Of a DNA stretch of 20,659 nucleotides, positions 7,302-14,282 are shown in pieces (position 1 is the first letter of the stretch; each line of letters starts with the position of its first letter). The position numbers and the translations under genes were made by a program. The stretch comes from CAZKTS01 sp964555735. GTDB lineage: Bacteria > Actinomycetota > Acidimicrobiia > IMCC26256 > PALSA-555. The DNA is taken from positions 1 through 20,659 of the forward strand of contig CAZKTS010000165.1 of NCBI GenBank assembly GCA_964555735.1, given 5' to 3'. A model generated the notes under the pieces. That model was given only the letters and a program-made list of their open reading frames with translations. It was not told the origin of the DNA and did not search any database.

Positions 7302-7307
7302 TACCGT
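7302..7307 (+). promoter_or_regulatory. Leaderless -10 element of arr
   Basis: TACCGT followed by 7 nt and then the GTG at 7315. It matches the spacing at other leaderless genes in this window and supports the GTG rather than the ATG at 7297 as the start. Confidence 0.45.
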
Positions 7308-7314
7308 CACGGTC

Positions 7315-7740
7315 GTGAGCGACGAACGCGAGCCTGTGCCCTTCGAGGTGTACGAACGGGGCGTCTACTTGCACGGCACCAAGGCCGACCTCGCGGTCGG
7401 CGACTTGCTGTTCGCCGGCCGCGAGTCGAACTTCGAAGCAGGCCGGGTGATGAACTACGTCTACTTCACCGCGACCCTCGACGCGGCGACCTGGGGAGCC
7501 GAGCTCGCCGCCGGAGAAGGTCGCGGACGGATCTACGTCGTCGAGCCGACCGGCGAGTTCGAAGACGACCCCAACGTCACGAACAAGAAGTTCCCCGGGA
7601 ACCCGACGCAGTCGTTCCGTAGCCGCGAGCCACTCCGCGTGGTCGGAGAGCTCCTCGACTGGGTCTCCCATCCGCCCGAGAAGCTGCAGGCAATGCGCGC
7701 GGGCGTCCAGCGGAAAGGACCAGGACAGATCGAGGACTGA
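7315..7740 (+). CDS. arr: Rifamycin ADP-ribosyltransferase Arr
   Basis: Arr transfers ADP-ribose from NAD+ to the C23 hydroxyl of rifamycins and so inactivates them. The sequence matches the family along its whole length: PFEVYERGVYLHGTKADL, GRESNFEAGRVMNYVYFTAT, WGAELAAGEGRGRIYVVEPT, then FEDDPNVTNKKFPGNPTQS. The residues equivalent to His19, Tyr49 and Asp84 of M. smegmatis Arr are present (His in YLHGT, the second Tyr of NYVYF, the second Asp of FEDDPN). From GTG 7315 the product has 141 residues, close to the known enzyme. The ATG at 7297 would add six residues and is less well supported. It stands alone on the plus strand with no mobile element nearby, so an intrinsic chromosomal gene is likely. 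It converges on an Nfu_N-like gene, with a hairpin between them. Confidence 0.95.
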   Translation: MSDEREPVPFEVYERGVYLHGTKADLAVGDLLFAGRESNFEAGRVMNYVYFTATLDAATWGAELAAGEGRGRIYVVEPTGEFEDDPNVTNKKFPGNPTQSFRSREPLRVVGELLDWVSHPPEKLQAMRAGVQRKGPGQIED

Positions 7741-7753
7741 CCTGCTCCATCAC

Positions 7754-7776
7754 GCGCCCCGACGCGGACGGGGTGC
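7754..7776. terminator. Possible hairpin terminator between convergent genes
   Basis: GCGCCCCG (7754-7761) and CGGGGTGC (7769-7776) can form an 8-bp stem with one G-U pair and a 7-nt loop, in the 35-bp gap between two convergent genes. No T-tract follows on either strand, so it is a weak case for intrinsic termination. Confidence 0.4.
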
Positions 7777-8141
7777 TACTCGGTGGGTTCGGGGCGGGGC
7801 AGCGGGGTGACGCCGATGGCGCGCAGGGCATCGTCGGACCAGCCGGCGTCGTCGCCGTAGAAGCCGAAGAGGTGCTCGATGGTCTCGAGCACCTTGGGCT
7901 CGAGGTCGCCCCACTGCTCGGCGGGGGCCTCGACGATGACGTCGTTGGAGTACACGGTCACCTTGGTGGCGCCGAGCTCGAAGAGCCGGTGGGCCAGCAC
8001 GTCGGGGGCCCGGCCACCCGTGGTGTCGGCCGCTGACGCGTACCGCTCGATGGCCATGCCGGTGATCGAGCGGTTGCAGTCGAACATGCGGACGCTCGGC
8101 GAGGCGCCGGCTCGCGCGGTGACGGTGATCTCCTGACCCAC
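7776..8141 (-). CDS. Small conserved protein resembling the Nfu N-terminal domain
   Basis: A 121-residue soluble protein. The segment DVLAHRLFELGATKVTVYSN followed by DVIVEAPAEQW, then a helix PKVLETIEHLF, follows the pattern of the Nfu_N scaffold domain (LAxxLFxxxGVxxV, then I-V and a W-containing helix). The CxxC-bearing NifU C-terminal domain that assembles Fe-S clusters is absent; only one cysteine (MFDCN) is present. A role in cluster assembly is therefore not supported directly. The GTG at 8141 lacks a ribosome-binding site but is 7 nt after TAGTCT, suggesting leaderless translation. It lies 22 bp downstream of rnhB on the same strand. The family call is tentative; that it is a gene is likely. 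Confidence 0.65.
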   Translation of the reverse strand: MGQEITVTARAGASPSVRMFDCNRSITGMAIERYASAADTTGGRAPDVLAHRLFELGATKVTVYSNDVIVEAPAEQWGDLEPKVLETIEHLFGFYGDDAGWSDDALRAIGVTPLPRPEPTE

Positions 8142-8148
8142 GGTGCGC

Positions 8149-8154
8149 AGACTA
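8149..8154 (-). promoter_or_regulatory. Leaderless -10 element of the Nfu_N-like gene
   Basis: TAGTCT on the minus strand, 7 nt before the GTG at 8141, in the short gap after rnhB. Confidence 0.4.
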
Positions 8155-8163
8155 GAGGACGGG

Positions 8164-8826
8164 CTACGCGAAGAGGCGCCCCGGGGCCGGGGCGACCCCC
8201 CGCCAGCAGAGGTTGTCCATGAAGATCCACGACCGCCGGTGGATCGCGCTCGGGCCGTAGCCCCGGAGCGCCGCCTGGTGCACGGGTGCCGGGTAGCCCA
8301 CGTTCGACTCGAACTCGTACGGCGGGTAGTGCTCGGCCTCCTCGCGCATCATGGCGTCGCGGGTCACCTTCGCCACGCACGATGCCGCGGCCACGGCGAG
8401 CACCGAGGCGTCGCCCTTGATGACCGTGGTCACCCGCTGCTTGCCGAAGCCCAGGTAGTCGTGGTTGCCGTCGAGGATCACCCGGTCGGGCACGTAGCCC
8501 TGACGCTCGAGCTGCTCGAGCGCCCGCATCGCCGCGGTCCGCAAGGCCAAGGTCATGCCGAGGGTGTCGCACTCCTCGTGGTCGGCGTGCCCGACGCCGT
8601 AGGCGAGGGCCCAGTCGCGCACCGCGGCACTCGCCTTCTCGCGCTCGGGCCGGGTGAGCTGCTTGGAGTCCCGGATGCCGCGAAGGTGCTCGGGCGCCGG
8701 CACCACCGCGCCGACCGTGACCGGGCCAGCCCAGGCGCCCCGGCCGACCTCGTCGATCCCGACCACGACGCGCTCGCCGGCCTTCCAGCACTTCCGCTCG
8801 AGGCGGAGGGTCGGCGTCGCGGTCAC
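8164..8826 (-). CDS. rnhB: Ribonuclease HII
   Basis: A 220-residue type 2 RNase H that cuts the RNA strand of RNA-DNA hybrids and removes single ribonucleotides from DNA. The signature GIDEVGRGAWAGPV holds Asp25 and Glu26. RVILDGNHDYLGFGKQ holds Asp119, and SVLAVAAASCVAKVTRD supplies the fourth acidic residue (Asp157). NVGYPAPVHQAALRGYGPSA is the family's substrate-binding region. The GTG at 8826 follows TAGGTT by 7 nt, a leaderless arrangement. The frame remains open far upstream into the beta-helix gene, but that part is an out-of-frame reading of it. The gene starts 41 bp after the beta-helix gene stop. Confidence 0.95.
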   Translation of the reverse strand: MTATPTLRLERKCWKAGERVVVGIDEVGRGAWAGPVTVGAVVPAPEHLRGIRDSKQLTRPEREKASAAVRDWALAYGVGHADHEECDTLGMTLALRTAAMRALEQLERQGYVPDRVILDGNHDYLGFGKQRVTTVIKGDASVLAVAAASCVAKVTRDAMMREEAEHYPPYEFESNVGYPAPVHQAALRGYGPSAIHRRSWIFMDNLCWRGVAPAPGRLFA

Positions 8827-8833
8827 CGCGTCG

Positions 8834-8839
8834 AACCTA
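8834..8839 (-). promoter_or_regulatory. Leaderless -10 element of rnhB
   Basis: TAGGTT on the minus strand, 7 nt before the GTG at 8826. It suggests rnhB has its own promoter in addition to any read-through from upstream genes. Confidence 0.45.
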
Positions 8840-8867
8840 GTCAGGCCGAAGCGGGGCGTCCGGGAGC

Positions 8868-10364
8868 TCAGCCGGTGAAGCTGGGCTCCGGCACCTGGTA
8901 CTCGTACGCGCCGATGTCGACCCGGCCGCCGGAGACCCGCGGATACCCCGCGCCCCGCTGGTCGGTCTCGTTGCCGGGGAAGGCCGGCACCGTCGTCGGC
9001 CCCGCGTTCAGGGCCGGGCTGCCGAGGAGCAGCGCCATGGTCTGGGTCGGCCCTCCGTTGGACGCCAGCGGCCCCAGTCCGGGCGTCGAGCTCATGATCG
9101 TCTCCACGCTGGCGAGGCTGATGCCGGCCGTGACCGTCCCGATCAGGTTGTTGGTGCTCGCGACCGCGACGGCCTTGGAGTCGGAAGTCCCGATGTCGGT
9201 GCCGGCGTTGCCGGAGATGATGGTGCCGGTGATCTCCACCGGCTCGTCGACGATCTGCGGTGCGACGCCCTCGGGCTGCGGGTCCTTCGGGTCCTTGGGA
9301 GTGCCGTCTTCCTTGGTCGCCGCGGGGGTGGCGCGTCCCCGGCCCGCGGCTTCTGCGCTGCCGCCGCCCGCGGACGGACCTTCGAGGTAGAGGCCGTCGC
9401 CCACGTCGGATCCGGCGTCGTTGCCACTGATCGTGCTCTGCAGCAGCTGCAGGTCGCCGTACTCCATCGCGATCGCGCCACCGTCGCCGACGGCGCGGTT
9501 GCCGGTGAACGTCGAGTTGGCGATCAGCACCGGGCCGGGCCGGGTGTTGCCGCCGATCCACATCGCGCCGCCGCCTCCAGCGGCGCTGTTGTCCGAGAAC
9601 GTCGATGCGATGATCGTCAGCGAGTCGGCGTTGTAGAAGTACAACCCTCCCGCCCACCCGGTGGTCGCGGTGTTCCCCGACACGGTCGTCCGGGTCATGG
9701 TGAGCGAACCCGAGTCGTAGAAGTTGATCCCCGCCGCCTCGCCCGCCGTGTTCTGGCTGATGACGGAGTCCGTGATCGTGAGGTCGCCGGAGCCGTAGAA
9801 CTGGATGCCGGCGCCCTCACCGGTCGCCGTGTTCTGGGTGATCACGACGTCGTCGAGCACCAGGTCGCAGTCATCGCAGTCGTAGAACTTGATGCCGCCG
9901 CCGGCGCTTGCCTGGCCGCCGGTCAGGGTGAGGCCGCTCACGGACGCGACATCACCGCTCCAGCTCCCGTCCATGTAGAGGATGCGGTTGCCACCGTCCC
10001 CGACGAGCGAGAGCACGCCCGAGCCCGGCCCGATGATGGTCAGGTTGCCATCGCCGTCGATCTCGAGCTGCGACGAGACGGGGATGGTGCCCGTGACGTT
10101 GGCCGCGAACGTGATCTGGCTGTCGTCGCCGTCGGTCTCGGCGTCGATCATCGCCTGGCGGAGGCTTCCTGCACCCGAGTCGTTGTTGTTGGAGACCTCG
10201 TACGTCACGAGCGCGCCTGCGGGCGCAGCCGTGGAAGCGAGCACGGCAGCCGCGCCGCCCAATGCGGCGGTGCCGGCGGTCATCGCGGCGCCGACCCGGC
10301 GAGTCCGGCGCCCAGCCGCACGCCGACCGGCGCGGTTCAGGTTGGCGTCGTCGAACTCGTGCAT
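8868..10364 (-). CDS. Secreted parallel beta-helix protein, choice-of-anchor Q type C-terminus
   Basis: A 498-residue exported protein. Residues 1-51 form a signal peptide with a twin-arginine-like region (RRTRRVGAAM), a hydrophobic core and a likely cleavage site after APAGA. Residues about 55-75 (SNNNDSGAGSLRQAMIDA) are the usual opening of this family. From about 145 to 320 there are roughly six beta-helix rungs of 25-29 residues, with cores such as GIQFYGSGDLTITDSVISQN. A proline- and charge-rich insertion (about 331-372) interrupts the helix. The end, RVDIGAYEYQ, is the choice-of-anchor Q motif. The ATG at 10364 is preceded by GGAGGACGCG, an excellent ribosome-binding site. It lies 100 bp downstream of the hydroxylase-sulfotransferase fusion gene on the same strand. 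Function is unknown; surface or matrix attachment is typical of such proteins. Confidence 0.88.
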   Translation of the reverse strand: MHEFDDANLNRAGRRAAGRRTRRVGAAMTAGTAALGGAAAVLASTAAPAGALVTYEVSNNNDSGAGSLRQAMIDAETDGDDSQITFAANVTGTIPVSSQLEIDGDGNLTIIGPGSGVLSLVGDGGNRILYMDGSWSGDVASVSGLTLTGGQASAGGGIKFYDCDDCDLVLDDVVITQNTATGEGAGIQFYGSGDLTITDSVISQNTAGEAAGINFYDSGSLTMTRTTVSGNTATTGWAGGLYFYNADSLTIIASTFSDNSAAGGGGAMWIGGNTRPGPVLIANSTFTGNRAVGDGGAIAMEYGDLQLLQSTISGNDAGSDVGDGLYLEGPSAGGGSAEAAGRGRATPAATKEDGTPKDPKDPQPEGVAPQIVDEPVEITGTIISGNAGTDIGTSDSKAVAVASTNNLIGTVTAGISLASVETIMSSTPGLGPLASNGGPTQTMALLLGSPALNAGPTTVPAFPGNETDQRGAGYPRVSGGRVDIGAYEYQVPEPSFTG

Positions 10365-10367
10365 CGC

Positions 10368-10411
10368 GTCCTCCGCGAATCGCCCCGACTCCGCTTCGGA
10401 GTTCCGAGGAC
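10368..10411 (-). promoter_or_regulatory. Possible RNA structure sequestering the ribosome-binding site of the beta-helix gene
   Basis: On the minus-strand transcript GTCCTC (10411-10406) can pair with GAGGAC (10373-10368), which is part of the Shine-Dalgarno sequence. The inside holds a second hairpin, ACTCCG-AAG-CGGAGT (10402-10388). The nested structure could limit translation. Only base complementarity supports it. Confidence 0.35.
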
Positions 10412-10464
10412 TGTAGACGAGCAGATCGGCGGTCTGCCGGACCCAGGACACCCCGGGGCCGGCG

Positions 10465-13400
10465 TCAGCGAGCCGACGGCGGGACGTCGGCGAGGGCCGC
10501 GTCGGGGACCACGAAGGCCTGCTCGGCCAGGTCGGCGCCGGGTTCCACCAGCTCCGGGTACCGCCGGCCCGCCAGCACCACGACGTCGAAGATCTCCTGG
10601 ACCAGGCCTTCGAACTCGAGCGTGGCGACCGTGCGGCCCGTCGTCGTGTCGACGACCCAGACCCCGCACCGGAGCTCCTCGGCGCGATCCCGTGTGAGTG
10701 GCAGCCCGTCGAAGACGTGCTCGCGCACCCTGGATAGACCGACGAGCGCATACGGCCCGATGAACGCCAGACCCCGAGCGAAGCCCGGGACGCGAGCAAC
10801 CTCCTCGACGTGTCCGGACCCCAGATCGACCACACCGAGTGAACCGATGCCGGACTCGAGCACCCAGAGCCGGCCGTCGTGCCAGCGCGGCGAGTGCGGC
10901 ATCGACAACCCGACCGCGATCGCCTGATCGGTCGCGACATCGATGAGGGCACCGCCGTGCGCCTTGTGCTCGCGCCATCCACCGGGCTCGTCGGTGACCC
11001 CCAAGGTCGTCACGTAGCGCGGCGCGCCATCGACGACCGCAAGGCCGTTGAGGTGGCACCGGTCCTCCGGGGCGAGCGCGCGCACGAACGGTGGCCGCCA
11101 GCGCGGGACGAAGGAGTGGTCGTCGTCGAGCGTCGCGAGGCACGAGAACCGCGTGTTGACGACCCACAGACCCTCATCACCCCACGCGAGGTCATGCACC
11201 TTGATGTCACCGGTCGTGTGCCGCGTGCGAACGATGAAGCAGGCGTCGTGCGCACCCGGCGGGTCGACGCGCTCGGCGACCGCCGGCTGGTCGTGGAAGA
11301 CCATGACGTCGGCCCGAGTGCCGATCGCGAGGCGCCGGCCGTCGAACGCCGCACCCATCGGTGTCGGCAACGTGCGGAAGTGCGTGTTGAGGCCGTCGGG
11401 CGTCGGGCGGACGAGGATGGCACGACCCGCTTGGTACGTCGTGACCAGCAACGACGCGCCGACCTCTCGGAGCATCGCAGCGAACGGGGCGGTGAACCGG
11501 CTCGTGTAGAGCTCCGCGCCGGACGGCGACTCGGCCGTGGCGCCACGATCGGTGCCGATCGGTGTCCGTGTCGTCGCCGGGGTGACTCGCACCGGCTCCA
11601 CCCGCGGGGGATCGGCAAAGACGCTGTGCGCCCGGCGCGCGACGTCCTCGATGGCGACCCACTCGGGCGCGAGCTCGCTCTCGTTGCGCCGCCACTTGTC
11701 GGGATGGGGAGAGTCCAGCGTGTGGCGCGACTCGGGAAGTGGGTCCGCCAGATCGTCGTCCCACGCCAGACCGAGGAAGTCGCAGAGCATCCCCACCTCG
11801 CCGGCCGGGTCGGCCACGAGCCGGTCGTAGCTCGCCAGGCACCACCGGGCCGGCTCGAGCGCGGTCAGGTCGTCGAGGAGGAGCGAGGTCGTCGTCGCCC
11901 ACTGGCGCGCCACGATCTCGGCGAGCGGCCGGCCGCGGAGCTCTCGCCACCCCGGCACGAGCAGCAGCGACCAGGGGCTGCCGTCCCAGCCGGGGAGGTC
12001 CGGGTAGGTGACGAAGCGTCCCGAACGCCATGCGTCGAGCATGCTGCTCGTCGTCTCGCGCACATCACGGTAGAGGTAGACGAAGCGCGCGTCGGGGAAC
12101 GCCGTCGCCAAGAACGGGACCCGCAGCGCGTTCTTGGGGGTCTTCTCCAGCATGCGCGTCGGGCCACTTCGGACCCGCCGGTCTTCACGGTCCCGCAACC
12201 GCGCGACGAACGCCTCCTTGAGGTGCGCAACCACGCCGTCGCTCGCGTCGGAGGCTTCGAGGCGGTTGGAGTCCCAGCCGCGCTTCGCGGGCTGCAGCGC
12301 GGGGATCGACTCGATGATGCGGTGGCTCTCGCCCCCGACCGAGGTCAGCTCCGGCGAGCGAGCCAAGGTCTCGAACAGGAGGCTGCTCCCCGAGCGCGGG
12401 GGCGACACCACGAAGACCGGGTCGACGATGCGCGGCGGTCCGGCCAGGCGCGCCGCGATCAGCTCGTCCTCGGTCGGGGCCACGACCGGCCGAGTCCGCA
12501 CGGGGGGTGCGGTGCCCGACGTCCCGGGCGATCCCTCGACCGCAGGGGTCAGTGCGGGACCGAGCACGAGCTGGCGGACGGCGTGCACCAGCTGCACCCC
12601 ATTCGCGAGCACGACGTCTCCGGCTGCCGTCGCGAGGGCCGCGTCAGCCGCATCACGAAGACGCGCGAGCTCCGCCCAACCCGTCGCCGACGCTCCGGAC
12701 CGCGCCCATGCGTCTCGCCACGCGCGCGCGAACGGCACCAGCTCGGCGCGCGCCCGGGCCGCCTCGTTCGGAGCGACGGCTTCCGCATCGGCCAGGAGCG
12801 CGCCCAGCGTCGCCTCCAGCTCCCACGGCGTCATGACGACCGGGTGATTCACGGTCTCGACCGGGAACGCCGGATCGGTCGTCGGGTCGAACGCGATGGA
12901 TCGAGCGGGCTGGTCCGGGTGGTCGACCAGGTCCCAGAGCCGGGGGCCGCCCACGGTGTCGATCACGAGATGGGTGCGCGGCGTCGCGCCAGGGTTGTCG
13001 ACTCGATGGCGTCGCCAGGTGTCGAACAGCCAGACCTCGCCGGCCGCCATGTGCGCCGTCTCCCCACCGACGTCGAAGACGACGTCGGGCGTGGTGGCGA
13101 CCGGGATGTGCACCCGAAGGTGGTGCCACCAGGTGTAGTTGGTGTCGACATGCGCGTGGAGCTCGGTCTCGGTCTCGATGCGCATGAGCCGGCTCCGACC
13201 GATCGTCGAGCCGAGCCCGGCCAGGATCTGGCGGACGTAGGGGAGGTCGGTCAGGACCGGCGTGGGTGCCATCGGGCCGATCGTCGTGTCGTCGGTGGGG
13301 TCACCACCGGCGGCGACGAGCGGCACGGCCGTGTTGCCCGCCGCGCCCTCCGGGTGATCGCGCCAGCACTCGTCCGGGATGCCCGCAACTTCGGCCGCGA

Positions 13401-13482
13401 GCCGTGCTGCATCCACCGTCAGCGGGAGCCGGATGAGGGGACGGGCCAGTCGCACGGCAAGGATCCTGATCGACAGCGGCAC
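10465..13482 (-). CDS. Three-domain fusion: aspartyl/asparaginyl beta-hydroxylase, sulfotransferase, TIGR03032 domain
   Basis: A 1005-residue protein. Residues 15-180 form an aspartyl/asparaginyl beta-hydroxylase domain (2-oxoglutarate/Fe(II) fold): ELHAHVDTNYTWWHHLRVHI supplies His111 and Asp113, and FDTWRRHRVDN supplies the distal His159. Residues 355-600 form a PAPS-dependent sulfotransferase: the 5'-phosphosulfate loop VVSPPRSGSSLLFETLA is at about 358-374 and the 3'-phosphate motif VYLYRDVRETTSS at 468-480. Residues about 655-985 form a TIGR03032 (DUF4915-like) domain: LLVTTYQAGRAILV and PMGAAFDGRRLAIGTRADV, with beta-propeller-like repeats. There is no signal peptide, so it is cytoplasmic. 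GTG 13482 and GTG 13455 are both possible starts; 13455 has a better ribosome-binding site (AGGA) and removes nine residues. The beta-helix gene follows on the same strand. A role in modifying proteins is inferred. Confidence 0.9.
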   Translation of the reverse strand: MPLSIRILAVRLARPLIRLPLTVDAARLAAEVAGIPDECWRDHPEGAAGNTAVPLVAAGGDPTDDTTIGPMAPTPVLTDLPYVRQILAGLGSTIGRSRLMRIETETELHAHVDTNYTWWHHLRVHIPVATTPDVVFDVGGETAHMAAGEVWLFDTWRRHRVDNPGATPRTHLVIDTVGGPRLWDLVDHPDQPARSIAFDPTTDPAFPVETVNHPVVMTPWELEATLGALLADAEAVAPNEAARARAELVPFARAWRDAWARSGASATGWAELARLRDAADAALATAAGDVVLANGVQLVHAVRQLVLGPALTPAVEGSPGTSGTAPPVRTRPVVAPTEDELIAARLAGPPRIVDPVFVVSPPRSGSSLLFETLARSPELTSVGGESHRIIESIPALQPAKRGWDSNRLEASDASDGVVAHLKEAFVARLRDREDRRVRSGPTRMLEKTPKNALRVPFLATAFPDARFVYLYRDVRETTSSMLDAWRSGRFVTYPDLPGWDGSPWSLLLVPGWRELRGRPLAEIVARQWATTTSLLLDDLTALEPARWCLASYDRLVADPAGEVGMLCDFLGLAWDDDLADPLPESRHTLDSPHPDKWRRNESELAPEWVAIEDVARRAHSVFADPPRVEPVRVTPATTRTPIGTDRGATAESPSGAELYTSRFTAPFAAMLREVGASLLVTTYQAGRAILVRPTPDGLNTHFRTLPTPMGAAFDGRRLAIGTRADVMVFHDQPAVAERVDPPGAHDACFIVRTRHTTGDIKVHDLAWGDEGLWVVNTRFSCLATLDDDHSFVPRWRPPFVRALAPEDRCHLNGLAVVDGAPRYVTTLGVTDEPGGWREHKAHGGALIDVATDQAIAVGLSMPHSPRWHDGRLWVLESGIGSLGVVDLGSGHVEEVARVPGFARGLAFIGPYALVGLSRVREHVFDGLPLTRDRAEELRCGVWVVDTTTGRTVATLEFEGLVQEIFDVVVLAGRRYPELVEPGADLAEQAFVVPDAALADVPPSAR

Positions 13483-13541
13483 TCGGACTCAACGTCGTCC
13501 GACCGGGACTCGTCAGCGCGCCTTCACCCACCCGAAACGAA

Positions 13542-13557
13542 TCGGCGACATCGCCGA
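13542..13557. promoter_or_regulatory. Palindrome between divergent genes, possible operator
   Basis: TCGGCGA-CA-TCGCCGA is an exact 7-bp inverted repeat with a 2-nt centre. It lies between the start of the fusion gene and the -10 of the 71-residue gene, about 14 bp upstream of that -10. Simple GC-rich palindromes also arise by chance, so this is weak. Confidence 0.3.
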
Positions 13558-13570
13558 CACCTCATCTCGT

Positions 13571-13576
13571 TACTCT
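13571..13576 (+). promoter_or_regulatory. Leaderless -10 element of the 71-residue gene
   Basis: TACTCT, then 6 nt, then the ATG at 13583. No ribosome-binding site is present in between. Confidence 0.5.
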
Positions 13577-13582
13577 TGCCAC

Positions 13583-13798
13583 ATGGAGCACGCGGTCATG
13601 ACGCCAGGCACTCGGGTCGAGGTGCGCTCGAGGTTCGACAGCCGGTGGTCGCGCGGGTTCGAGGTCGCCGAGCAGGTCGATGCCACCGACCCGCGCTACC
13701 GCATCCGCCGCCGCTCCGACGGCGCGGTGCTCCCCTCCGACTTCGCCGCCGAGGAGGTCCGCACCGAGAAGCGCGGCCGCTCCATGTGGTGGGTCTGA
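13583..13798 (+). CDS. Small conserved hypothetical protein (71 residues)
   Basis: A 71-residue basic protein with the core TPGTRVEVRSRFDSRWSRGF, then EVAEQ and YRIRRRSDGAVLPSDFAAEE, ending RSMWWV. The pattern of short strands (RVEVRSRF, GFEVAE, YRIRRRSDG, VLP) suggests a small SH3-like or Tudor-like barrel. I recall similar proteins in actinobacteria but know no function. The ATG at 13583 lies 6 nt after TACTCT, consistent with leaderless translation; a second in-frame ATG at 13598 is the alternative. It diverges from the fusion gene across a 100-bp gap and converges with the GYD gene. No signal peptide or membrane span is seen. Confidence 0.75.
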   Translation: MEHAVMTPGTRVEVRSRFDSRWSRGFEVAEQVDATDPRYRIRRRSDGAVLPSDFAAEEVRTEKRGRSMWWV

Positions 13799-13837
13799 GC
13801 CGGACACCTGCTCGGAGGGCCCGCCCGGGCCGATCCC

Positions 13838-14131
13838 CTAGGACGGCTCGCTGAGGCGGGCCACCAGGTCGTCGATCGCGACGGCCGGCAGGGTCATCGT
13901 GCGCATGGTCCCGCGGGCGGCGAGGGAGATGGCCGCGTTGGCGATGGCGGTGTCGTCGGGCGCCTCGATGATGTTGAGGAAGTCCCACTGGCCGAGGAGG
14001 CCGTACTGGGCGACGACCTTCAGGCCCATGGCCTCTACCTCGGCGGTGACCTGCCGGATGCGCTCCGGGTGCTCGCGCACCGTGGCCCAGCCGTCGGGAC
14101 CCAGCGTGGTGAGCATGACGTAGGTCGGCAC
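13838..14131 (-). CDS. GYD-domain protein
   Basis: A 97-residue protein starting VPTYVMLTTLGPDGWATVRE, followed by RIRQVTAEVEAMGLKVVAQY and GLLGQWDFLNIIEAPDD. This is the GYD domain, a dimeric alpha/beta-barrel-like small domain whose biochemical role is not settled. The usual GxYD segment reads GQWDFL here. The GTG at 14131 is preceded by GGGAGAGGTC, a strong ribosome-binding site; a longer frame reaching 14176 adds residues without homology. Upstream lie about 150 bp of non-coding sequence, then the DUF4062 gene on the same strand. Confidence 0.85.
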   Translation of the reverse strand: MPTYVMLTTLGPDGWATVREHPERIRQVTAEVEAMGLKVVAQYGLLGQWDFLNIIEAPDDTAIANAAISLAARGTMRTMTLPAVAIDDLVARLSEPS

Positions 14132-14282
14132 GACCTCTCCCTCTCCCCTAGACGGGCCGGCGTCAGGCAAGGACAACAGCGTTGTCGAGGTGGTGGCACA
14201 TTGTCCAAGTCAGTCGGGGGACTATGGAGATGCCGATCACACAATGGTCAGAGGCAGCGGTGCTGCCCACGTACGAATCGCA
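14132..14282. other. Non-coding gap of lower GC between the GYD and DUF4062 genes
   Basis: No gene seen. It holds two short perfect inverted repeats, GACAAC-AGC-GTTGTC (14172-14186) and GGCAGC-GGT-GCTGCC (14253-14267). The second lies about 16-30 nt past the DUF4062 stop and could form a small hairpin, but no T-tract follows. The gap marks one edge of the compositionally different segment. Confidence 0.5.

Noticed and set aside
8827..9657. N-terminal extension of the rnhB frame
   Set aside because: Reads the beta-helix gene out of frame (Arg/Gly/His-rich); the RNase HII homology begins at about 8826.
10879..13854. 991-residue plus-strand open frame
   Set aside because: Antisense to the three-domain fusion gene; composition is that of a shadow frame. 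Only its last part overlaps other real genes in different frames.
14172..14267. Two small inverted repeats as terminator or operator
   Set aside because: Only 6-bp stems with 3-nt loops and no T-tract; too weak to assign a function.
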